Made by a program: the position numbers and the translations under genes
The notes under the pieces: generated by a model
The model's input: only the letters and a program-made list of their open reading frames with translations
Database searches by the model: none
What the model was told of the DNA's origin: nothing
Shown: positions 7,421 through 16,523 of the stretch, piece by piece
Position numbering within the stretch: the stretch's first letter is position 1
Layout of the letters: the number at the start of each line of letters is the position of its first letter
Source of the DNA: Oscillospiraceae bacterium
GTDB lineage: Bacteria > Bacillota > Clostridia > Oscillospirales > Oscillospiraceae
Reading direction: 5' to 3'
Assembly: GCA_015068225.1 (NCBI GenBank)
Contig: SVKX01000003.1
Location: 1 to 64,000 of the forward strand
Length of the DNA: 64,000 bases

Positions 7421-7945
7421 GTGGCAAAGAAGGAAAAAGAAAAGAAGGAAACACCTGTCGAAGAGGTAATTGAGGAGACTTCTGTGGAGGAAACTGTGGA
7501 AGCTGCTCCTGAAGTCAATCCCTTCGAAGAAAAATACAATGCCGAGCGGGATGCGCACCTGCGGTTGGCAGCGGAATTTGACAATTTCCGCAAGCGTACC
7601 GCCAAGGAAAAGGAAAGCTCCTATCTTAATGGCGAGGCCGACGCAGTGGAAAAGCTGCTGCCGGTGTACGACAATCTGGCAAGAGCCCTGAAGCAGGAAA
7701 CTGCCGATGCCGCCTTCAAAAAGGGCGTGGAAATGACCATGACGGAGCTTGTGAAGATCCTGAGTACCATGGGTGTGGAAATCTTCGGTCAGGAGGGCGA
7801 CACCTTCGATCCCAATCTGCACAACGCGGTGATGCACACCGATGAGGAAGGTGTGGCGGAAAACACCATCACACAGGTATTCCAGCAGGGCTTCAAGATC
7901 GGCGACAAGATCGTGCGCTTTGCCATGGTGCAGGTCGCCAACTAA
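7421..7945 (+). CDS. grpE: Nucleotide exchange factor GrpE
   Basis: Co-chaperone of 174 aa that releases ADP from DnaK. GTG start with AGGAGG eleven bases upstream. Residues 1-50 are a charged, Glu/Lys/Val-rich disordered tail; the long helix (YLRLAAEFDNFRKR-like region) and the C-terminal beta domain with VLQ/VF-QGF-type signature (QVFQQGFKIGDKIVR) follow. It lies 17 bases after hrcA in the same operon and is separated from dnaK by a palindromic repeat. Confidence 0.96.
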   Translation: MAKKEKEKKETPVEEVIEETSVEETVEAAPEVNPFEEKYNAERDAHLRLAAEFDNFRKRTAKEKESSYLNGEADAVEKLLPVYDNLARALKQETADAAFKKGVEMTMTELVKILSTMGVEIFGQEGDTFDPNLHNAVMHTDEEGVAENTITQVFQQGFKIGDKIVRFAMVQVAN

Positions 7946-7948
7946 CTG

Positions 7949-8008
7949 TCGTTCCCCTCTCAGGCACACCTGACGGCGTGCCAGCTCCCCCAGAGGGGGA
8001 GCCAAGTC
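7949..8008. repeat. Interspersed repeat family C, copy 1
   Basis: Contains the palindromic core CCAGCTCCCCCAGAGG-GGGAGC and CCTCTCAGG, shared with the larger copies at 9899-10010 and 11257-11394. Such GGCTCCCCC-type palindromes recur in Oscillospiraceae genomes; here it forms the grpE-dnaK spacer. Confidence 0.6.
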
Positions 8009-8040
8009 AATCTGTAATAAATTTTAGCTTTATAATATAG

Positions 8041-9846
<1,806 letters not shown>

Positions 9847-9860
9847 TTGACACAAGCCTG

Positions 9861-9883
9861 AAGGGGCGGCAATGCCGCCCCTT
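9861..9883 (+). terminator. Hairpin after dnaK, possible partial terminator
   Basis: Ten-bp GC-rich stem (AAGGGGCGGC / GCCGCCCCTT) with a three-base loop but only a weak T tract, so it may act as a processing or attenuation site that lowers dnaJ output relative to dnaK. Confidence 0.6.
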
Positions 9884-9898
9884 GTTGGTGTATGCAAA

Positions 9899-10010
9899 AC
9901 TTGGCCCCCTCGTTGTGAGGGGGCTGTCGAGCGACGCGAGACTGGGGGAGTTACTCCCTCCGTCTTCGCCTGCGGCGAAGACACCTCCCTCAAAACAAGG
10001 GAGGCAAGGT
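9899..10010. repeat. Interspersed repeat family C, copy 2
   Basis: Long composite palindrome: CTTGGCCCCCTC...GAGGGGGCTG at one end, CTCCCT...AGGGAGGCAAGG at the other, with TTCGCCTGCGGCGAA inside. It fills the dnaK-dnaJ spacer. Confidence 0.6.
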
Positions 10011-10048
10011 CATTTCGCTGTAAGCATAGCCGTTCATGTAAGAGGTGA

Positions 10049-11194
<1,146 letters not shown>

Positions 11195-11195
11195 A

Positions 11196-11225
11196 AAAAA
11201 GCGGACGCATACGCGTCCGCTTTTT
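11196..11225 (+). terminator. Rho-independent terminator after dnaJ
   Basis: GC-rich stem GCGGACGC / GCGTCCGC extended by A-T pairs, four-base loop, TTTTT tail, directly after the dnaJ stop. Confidence 0.9.
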
Positions 11226-11256
11226 GCTGTAATTTGGGGCTTATTAGGCAACTCTG

Positions 11257-11394
11257 CCGCAGCCCCTTGGCTCCCCCTTTAGGGGAGCTGGCAAAAATCG
11301 GACAATCGTACCGGTTTTTGACTGAGAGGGCACCCTCTCCGCCCCAGATCTGCGATTTGGGGCACCTCTCCCAGCGGGAGAGGCAAGGCTGCGG
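11257..11394. repeat. Interspersed repeat family C, copy 3
   Basis: Element of about 138 bp with terminal inverted repeats CCGCAGCC (11257-11264) and GGCTGCGG (11387-11394), internal palindromes CTCCCCCTTTAGGGGAG and CACCTCTCCCAGCGGGAGAGG. The layout resembles a small non-autonomous (MITE-like) element. No coding capacity. Confidence 0.6.
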
Positions 11395-11420
11395 TTATTT
11401 TCCATGAGAACGGAAATCCA

Positions 11421-11449
11421 TTGACACAAATTGTCGCATTTGGTATACT
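11421..11449 (+). promoter_or_regulatory. Sigma-A promoter of the dCMP deaminase gene
   Basis: TTGACA (11421-11426), 17 bases, TATACT (11444-11449); about 25 bases before the ATG. Confidence 0.85.
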
Positions 11450-11473
11450 GGAGAAAAAAGTTGGAGGTTTACT

Positions 11474-11965
11474 ATGAAACGCACGGATTACATCAACTGG
11501 GACGAATATTTTATGGGCATTGCCATGCTGGCAGCCAAGCGCAGCAAGGATCCCAATACCCAGGTGGGCGCCTGCATCGTTTCCCAGGATAATATCATCA
11601 TTTCCACCGGCTACAACGGCATGCCCAAGGGCTGCTCCGATGACGAATTCCCCTGGGACCGCACCGGCGAGCAGACTAAGTATCCCTTCGTGGTCCATGC
11701 GGAGCTGAACGCCATTTTGAATGCCAACGGCCGTGACCTGCGGGGCAGCCGGGTGTATGTTGCGCTGTTCCCCTGCAACGAGTGTGCCAAGGCCATCATC
11801 CAGAGCGGTGTGAAGGAAGTGCTGTATCTGTCGGATAAGTATGCCGATTCTATGTCTACCCTGGCTTCCAAGCGGATGCTGGATGCGGCCGGTGTGAAAT
11901 ACACCCAGCTGCGCACCCGCCTAAAGGAGATCACTCTGGACTTTACCCCCGAGGAAGAAAAGTAA
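11474..11965 (+). CDS. Deoxycytidylate (dCMP) deaminase
   Basis: Converts dCMP to dUMP, feeding thymidylate synthesis. Protein of 163 aa, matching the ComEB/dCMP deaminase family. Zinc site visible as H75-A-E77 (VVHAELNAIL, with the catalytic glutamate) and C101-x-x-C104 (FPCNECAK). An insertion with GCSDD and a conserved Asp/Trp region fits nucleotide binding. Single-gene transcription unit between a consensus promoter and a terminator. AGGTTT-type ribosome-binding site (TTGGAGG) upstream. Confidence 0.93.
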   Translation: MKRTDYINWDEYFMGIAMLAAKRSKDPNTQVGACIVSQDNIIISTGYNGMPKGCSDDEFPWDRTGEQTKYPFVVHAELNAILNANGRDLRGSRVYVALFPCNECAKAIIQSGVKEVLYLSDKYADSMSTLASKRMLDAAGVKYTQLRTRLKEITLDFTPEEEK

Positions 11966-11971
11966 ACAGCA

Positions 11972-12001
11972 AGGGCGCGGTACAATCCGCGCCCTGTTTT
12001 T
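11972..12001 (+). terminator. Rho-independent terminator, between convergent genes
   Basis: Nine-bp GC stem (AGGGCGCGG / CCGCGCCCT), six-base loop, TTTTT. The stem can also serve the DUF4363 gene converging from the right. Confidence 0.88.
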
Positions 12002-12380
12002 ATAGCACGCCCCACCATTTCAGGGCTTGATTCTCTCCGATTGCCTGCATCAGCAGGGAAAGATCGGAGCATACTGCCGCAAAATTCAAGGGGGAATGGG
12101 TCTTATAATAGATGGGAAGCTGGGCAAACAATGTGTCCATCTCCTCCATAGGCTCGTGGTCCGTCACCGCGGCCACCAGATTCCGGTACTGCTCCCAGAC
12201 CTCTTTGGCGCCATTTGCCTGAGCAGATGCCTGCTCCAGATCTCCTGCCAGCGCGGTCTGGCAGGCAGAGGTAAGCTGCCGGGAGATCTCGTTTTGCAGA
12301 TCATCCATCCCTGCGCTGATGCCAAAGCCTGCAGCCAGCAGCAGGGCAAGAAAGGCGATCCCGATCCAAAGCCGTTTCAT
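12000..12380 (-). CDS. DUF4363 family protein (spore-associated membrane partner)
   Basis: Protein of 126 aa with one N-terminal membrane anchor (about residues 4-22) and a helical outside domain, matching DUF4363. Its ATG overlaps the stop of the upstream DUF421 gene in an ATGA arrangement, a pairing common in spore-forming Clostridia. The biochemical role is not known; the pairing suggests the two act together in the forespore or spore membrane. Confidence 0.8.
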   Translation of the reverse strand: MKRLWIGIAFLALLLAAGFGISAGMDDLQNEISRQLTSACQTALAGDLEQASAQANGAKEVWEQYRNLVAAVTDHEPMEEMDTLFAQLPIYYKTHSPLNFAAVCSDLSLLMQAIGENQALKWWGVL

Positions 12381-13054
12381 TTCGTCGCCTCCTTGCGCAG
12401 GAATACGATGTTATCTGCCCCATCAACGGTGAGCAGCCAAGTGTCCTGCAGCGTTGCTTCGTGCTCTTTCAAAACCTTCTGCACCCACCGGTCGTCCTTG
12501 CCTGCGGCGGTGAGGTTCTCCCGGTACAGATAGCCGTCACCGATGATGGTAAAGGGAAGATGCTGCTTTTTGGGGTGAACGCCTGCCTCTTTGGCGCTGG
12601 CAGGCCGGTCCTTGGGGTAGGGGAAGACGGAGAGGTTTCCGTTGGTCTCCAAGATGGCGTACTGCACGCTTGTCAGATCCAGCACATCCTTTTCCCGCAG
12701 ATGCCCTGTCAGTTCATCCAGGGTGACCCGGGTGCTGCGAAGGTTTTCCTGAAGGATATTCCCGTTTTCAATAAGGATCACTGGTTTTCCGCACAGAAGC
12801 CTCCGGAATTTTACACTGTGCATGGAAAGCGCCGACAGGATCAGCTCCACGCCCAGCACCGTTAAAATGGGCACAAGACCGGAATACAGAGGGATGCCCC
12901 CATCCTGCATGGGGATGGACGCAAGGTTAGCCACCAGCATGGTGACCACAAATTCCGATGGCTCCATCTGGCCGATCTGCCGCTTGCCCATAAGCCGGAT
13001 CACCGCAATCAGCACCAGATACAAAATGACGGTGCGAAAGTAAGACAGGATCAA
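12377..13054 (-). CDS. DUF421 (YetF-type) membrane protein
   Basis: Protein of 225 aa. TTG start at 13054 with GGAGG ten bases upstream; no ATG fits. Three N-terminal membrane helices (about residues 3-20, 33-50, 55-75), then a cytoplasmic DUF421 domain with R-L-M-G-K-R-Q and S-x-F-V-V-T motifs and the conserved GKPVILIENG segment. Members such as YetF, YdfR and SpoVA-neighbour proteins are found in spores; function is unresolved. Forms an operon with DUF4363. Confidence 0.88.
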   Translation of the reverse strand: MILSYFRTVILYLVLIAVIRLMGKRQIGQMEPSEFVVTMLVANLASIPMQDGGIPLYSGLVPILTVLGVELILSALSMHSVKFRRLLCGKPVILIENGNILQENLRSTRVTLDELTGHLREKDVLDLTSVQYAILETNGNLSVFPYPKDRPASAKEAGVHPKKQHLPFTIIGDGYLYRENLTAAGKDDRWVQKVLKEHEATLQDTWLLTVDGADNIVFLRKEATK

Positions 13055-13391
13055 GACACAATCGCCTCCAAAAGAAAAATCATGGCACGGTCGTGCTGTA
13101 TTTTTCCCTGAAAGAGGGCATATATACAAAAAATGCAAAAGCCGCAGTCCAGCACCGCGGCTTTTGCAACAAGAAAGAGGAGAGGAAAAATGAAAAAGAG
13201 GAAAAATCAATGAACCATTTGCCTATATCATAAAATATAATTGTGAATAAAAAAAGCGAGCAAATATTAAAAAAGTTTGAAGTTGTAAATCCTATGAATG
13301 TTTTTTGGCATCACGCAGACAGAATCCAACGGAATAAACCTTTACAGCCGGAGGTTTTTGCGGTAAAATAAAGCAAAAGGAGGTGTCAGCT
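13055..13391. other. Intergenic region between divergent genes
   Basis: AT-rich spacer between the DUF421 gene (minus) and a small plus-strand gene. It holds one strong minus-strand terminator-like hairpin (13128-13167). A seven-codon ATG frame with a ribosome-binding-like AGGAGAGG exists at 13190-13213, but I do not consider it a gene. No clear sigma-A promoter is seen for the plus strand. Confidence 0.5.
13128..13167 (-). terminator. Terminator-like hairpin in the DUF421 leader
   Basis: Perfect 11-bp stem GCAAAAGCCGC / GCGGCTTTTGC (13135-13145 with 13157-13167). Reading the minus strand, it is followed by six T residues and lies about 75 bases upstream of the DUF421 start, so it either attenuates that operon or ends a short minus-strand transcript. 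Confidence 0.6.
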
Positions 13392-13733
13392 ATGCGCGAT
13401 GATACAAAGCGGGAGCTGGAGCGTCTGGAACGGGAATTGCTGGCCCAGGAGCCGGAAGAGGATATTCTGGATGATGAAATCATTCGGGAGCTGATGCGGG
13501 AAACAGAGCCTGCCTTTGAAGATCCGGATATCATTCATACACCCAAGGAGCCCATGGTCTACTGCAACTATTCCAATGACTATGGCAGGGATCTGAAGCA
13601 ATTTGCAGAAAGCGGCGGGCAGGAGCCTGAAAAGAAAGAAGATAAGCTGCTCGTTGGCCTGATGATCACCGCCAGCTGCCTGTGTCTGGGCATTATCGGT
13701 GTCCTGATCTACTGGCTGGTGGCCTATCTGTAA
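13392..13733 (+). CDS. Small tail-anchored membrane protein, unknown function
   Basis: Protein of 113 aa. Start at ATG 13392, six bases after AGGAGGTG. The first 40 residues are a charged, Glu/Arg-rich probable coiled coil with a D-x-x-x-E-D-I-L-D-D-E-I-I-R-E-L stretch; the middle is polar; residues about 88-112 form a single C-terminal membrane helix. I recognise no family. gluQRS starts four bases after its stop, so the two are coupled, but the context gives no clear function. Confidence 0.75.
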   Translation: MRDDTKRELERLERELLAQEPEEDILDDEIIRELMRETEPAFEDPDIIHTPKEPMVYCNYSNDYGRDLKQFAESGGQEPEKKEDKLLVGLMITASCLCLGIIGVLIYWLVAYL

Positions 13734-13737
13734 GACT

Positions 13738-14655
13738 ATGGCGGAAACAAAAGCGCCGGTAGGGCGGTTCGCCCCCACGCCTTCGGGGCGGATGCACATG
13801 GGCAATGTATTTGCCGGATTGCTTGCGTGGCTGTCCGTTCGTTCTCAGGGGGGCGCTATGGTCCTCAGGATGGAGGATCTGGATACAGAGCGCACCAGCC
13901 CCGCCCTGGCGGAAACCCTGCGGCAGGATTTATTGTGGCTGGGGCTTGACTGGGATGTGGAGACACCACCCCAGAGCCAGAGAAGCCATATTTATGAAGA
14001 GTATTTTGAGCAGCTGCGGGAAATGGGGCTCATTTACCCCTGCTATTGCACCCGCAGCCAGCTCCACAGCGTCAATGCCCCCCACCTTTCCGACGGTACA
14101 TATGTATATCCGGGAACCTGTCGCGGTTTGTCGCCGGAGGAACAGGCGGCCTTTGACCGGAAGCCTGCCTGGCGGCTGATGGTGCCGGACAAAAAGTGGG
14201 AATTTACGGATCTTGTGCAAGGAAGAAGCTGCTGGAATCTAGCCAGCGATTGCGGTGATTTTGCCCTGCGGCGGGCAGATGGCGTGTTCCTTTATCAGCT
14301 GGCCGTGACGGTGGATGATGCGCTGGCAGGGGTCACTCAGGTGGTACGGGGCGCAGATCTGATCAGTTCTGTCCCCCGGCAGATGTACCTGCAGAAGCTA
14401 TTAGGCTTTCCCCATCCGGAGTATGGCCATGTGCCCATGCTGCGCAGCGTGGACGGCCGGCGGCTGAGCAAGCGGGATAAGGACATGGATCTGGGATATT
14501 TGCAGCAAAGGATGTCTGCCGAGGAATTGCTTGGAAAGCTGGCAAATGCGGCAGGACTGACCGACAGACCCGAGCCGGTGAGCGCAAGGGAGCTGGCGGT
14601 GGAATTTTCCTGGAGCAAGGTAAGAAATCAGGATATTTATCTGGAACTTTTCTAG
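13738..14655 (+). CDS. gluQ: Glutamyl-Q tRNA(Asp) synthetase
   Basis: Paralogue of the GluRS catalytic domain that attaches glutamate to queuosine in tRNA(Asp). Protein of 305 aa without the anticodon-binding domain, which separates it from GltX. Shows the HIGH-type motif FAPTPSGRMHMGN, a zinc site made of CYC (Y-P-C-Y-C-T-R) plus downstream Y-x-x-x-C in YPGTC, and the KMSKS-type loop LSKRDKD. The ATG is four bases after the upstream small gene, with little ribosome-binding sequence, so coupling is likely. Confidence 0.88.
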   Translation: MAETKAPVGRFAPTPSGRMHMGNVFAGLLAWLSVRSQGGAMVLRMEDLDTERTSPALAETLRQDLLWLGLDWDVETPPQSQRSHIYEEYFEQLREMGLIYPCYCTRSQLHSVNAPHLSDGTYVYPGTCRGLSPEEQAAFDRKPAWRLMVPDKKWEFTDLVQGRSCWNLASDCGDFALRRADGVFLYQLAVTVDDALAGVTQVVRGADLISSVPRQMYLQKLLGFPHPEYGHVPMLRSVDGRRLSKRDKDMDLGYLQQRMSAEELLGKLANAAGLTDRPEPVSARELAVEFSWSKVRNQDIYLELF

Positions 14656-14710
14656 GGTGTATTCCTTTGCATCCCGTTTTTGCGGAAAACCACGAAAAGG
14701 GTAATTTTAG

Positions 14711-14739
14711 TTGCCTTTTTCCGGAATTAGAAATATAAT
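14711..14739 (+). promoter_or_regulatory. Sigma-A promoter of the nucleotidyltransferase gene
   Basis: TTGCCT (14711-14716), 17 bases, TATAAT (14734-14739), followed by AAGGAGG and the ATG at 14773. Confidence 0.8.
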
Positions 14740-14772
14740 GACAGTAGTCAAAAGAAACAAGGAGGAAGTTTT

Positions 14773-15696
14773 ATGGCAAAGAAACCGGTTCTGGTGGTCA
14801 TGGCCGCCGGCATGGGCAGCCGCTACGGCGGACTGAAGCAGATCGATCCTGTGGGCAGCCACGGCGAGGCGATTCTGGACTATTCTCTCTTCGATGCCCA
14901 CGAGGCAGGCTTTGAGACTGCCGTGATTATCATTAAAGAAGCGATCCGTGAGGACTTTATGGCCACCGTTGGCAAGCGGCTGGAGAAGTGCCCCATGGAG
15001 ATCCGCTATGCCTATCAGGAGCTGGACAAGCTGCCTGAGGGTTACACTGTCCCCGAAGGCCGTACCAAGCCCTGGGGCACCAGCCATGCTGTGCTCTGCG
15101 GCAGCGAAGCCATCGACGGCGCTCCCTTTGCCGTTATCAACGCCGATGACTACTATGGCAAGGAGGCCTTCAAGGTCATCTATCAGCACCTGTCCACCTG
15201 CACCGATCCCTACGGCTACTGCATGGTAGGCTACGAGCTGGGCAAGACCGTCACGGAAAACGGCTCCGTGGCTCGCGGCGTCTGCGTCACCGATGAGAAG
15301 GGCATTCTGACCGAGATCACCGAGCGGACCCAGATCGAAACCTACGAAGGCGGCATCCACTTCACCGAGGACGGCGGCAAGACCTGGACGGATGTGGCCG
15401 CTGACACCATCGTGTCCATGAACATGTGGGGCTTCATGCCCTCCTTCCTGCAGGAGATCAACGATCAGTTCTCCGCCTACCTGAATGAGTACCTGCCCAA
15501 GAATCCTCTGAAGTGCGAGTACTATCTGGCTCTGCCCATCACCAACATCATCGAAAGCGGCAGAGGCAGTGTCAAGGTCCTGTCCTCTCCCGACCACTGG
15601 TTCGGCGTCACCTACGCCGCCGACAAGCCTGTTGTTGTGGCTGCCCTGAAGGAAAAGACCCAGCAGGGTCTGTACCCCGACGGCCTGTGGGATTAA
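14773..15696 (+). CDS. NTP-transferase family protein (sugar-phosphate nucleotidyltransferase-like)
   Basis: Protein of 307 aa with a Rossmann-like nucleotidyltransferase N-terminus: VVMAAGMGSRYGGLKQ is the G-x-G-x-R nucleotide-binding loop, and VINADDYYG carries the metal-binding aspartates. The C-terminal half lacks a left-handed beta helix, unlike GlmU or GlgC. It probably couples an NTP to a sugar phosphate or similar alcohol phosphate; substrate unknown. Strongly biased codon use and its own promoter and terminator suggest high expression. Confidence 0.8.
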   Translation: MAKKPVLVVMAAGMGSRYGGLKQIDPVGSHGEAILDYSLFDAHEAGFETAVIIIKEAIREDFMATVGKRLEKCPMEIRYAYQELDKLPEGYTVPEGRTKPWGTSHAVLCGSEAIDGAPFAVINADDYYGKEAFKVIYQHLSTCTDPYGYCMVGYELGKTVTENGSVARGVCVTDEKGILTEITERTQIETYEGGIHFTEDGGKTWTDVAADTIVSMNMWGFMPSFLQEINDQFSAYLNEYLPKNPLKCEYYLALPITNIIESGRGSVKVLSSPDHWFGVTYAADKPVVVAALKEKTQQGLYPDGLWD

Positions 15697-15707
15697 AACA
15701 AAATAAG

Positions 15708-15738
15708 AAGCGCGGCACGAAAAGTGCCGCGCTTTTTC
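15708..15738 (+). terminator. Rho-independent terminator
   Basis: Eleven-bp stem AAGCGCGGCAC / GTGCCGCGCTT, five-base loop, TTTTT-type tail. Confidence 0.9.
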
Positions 15739-15851
15739 TGTTATTTTTCCCTTCCGGTAAAAATTTAGGCAACAATTTTTCGTCGGGTCTTTCCCTTTGG
15801 ACAGTAATGTGATAAAATAAGTAAAATATACTGCAATCGAGGTGAAAACCC

Positions 15852-16496
15852 ATGGGAAAATGCGTGATTTTTTGCGCCGGAGAATTTGATGCCCTGCTGG
15901 AGGATATTCCCGAGTCCGCGCTGGTCATCGCCGCAGACGGCGGTGTGCGCCATACCATTTCCCTTGGGCTGACGCCGGATGTGATTCTGGGCGACTTTGA
16001 CTCCCTTGGCTATACGCCGGAGGGCGCGGCGGTATTTCCGGTGGAGAAGGACGATACCGATGCCATGCTGGCCATCCGTCACGGACTGGAGCGGGGCTGC
16101 AGGGAGTTTGTCCTCTATGGCGGTCTGGACGGCCCACGGCTGGACCATACCATTGCCAACCTGCAGGCGCTGCAGTTTCTTGCAGACCATGGGGCCCGGG
16201 GATATCTTGTGGGTCTGCGGCAGATCGCTACGGCGGTGACCGGGGAGACGATCCGCTTTCCGGAATCTGCGGCCGGCATTTGCTCCCTTTTCTGCCTTGG
16301 GGAAGATGCGTCAGGTGTCACGGTGACGGGGCTGCAATATCCCTTGCGTGATGGCAGGCTCACCAGCGGCTTTCCCTTGGGGGTCAGCAACCATTTTACC
16401 GGCGCGCCTGGCACCATCGGGGTGAAAAAGGGAACGGTCATTGCCCTGTGGGACCGGGAGAACGGACTGCCGGAAAGAATCCCTTTCGTACCATAA
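15852..16496 (+). CDS. thiN: Thiamine pyrophosphokinase
   Basis: Transfers pyrophosphate from ATP to thiamine, giving the cofactor TPP. Protein of 214 aa. The motifs VIAADGGVRH, LGDFDS and EKDDTD are the substrate and metal-binding residues of the family; the C-terminal TPK_B1 region contains G-x-S-N. GAGGTG lies nine bases upstream of ATG. The P-type ATPase gene follows after 27 bases. No TPP riboswitch is seen upstream. Confidence 0.92.
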   Translation: MGKCVIFCAGEFDALLEDIPESALVIAADGGVRHTISLGLTPDVILGDFDSLGYTPEGAAVFPVEKDDTDAMLAIRHGLERGCREFVLYGGLDGPRLDHTIANLQALQFLADHGARGYLVGLRQIATAVTGETIRFPESAAGICSLFCLGEDASGVTVTGLQYPLRDGRLTSGFPLGVSNHFTGAPGTIGVKKGTVIALWDRENGLPERIPFVP

Positions 16497-16523
16497 ACCT
16501 TTCTTTGTAAAGGAGAAATTACT

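Noticed and set aside
13190..13213. Seven-codon ATG frame preceded by AGGAGAGG
   Set aside because: Too short to support as a peptide gene and not linked to any known leader-peptide mechanism.
15739..15851. TPP riboswitch or clear promoter in front of thiN
   Set aside because: No thi-box signature; candidate -10 boxes lack a -35 at proper spacing.
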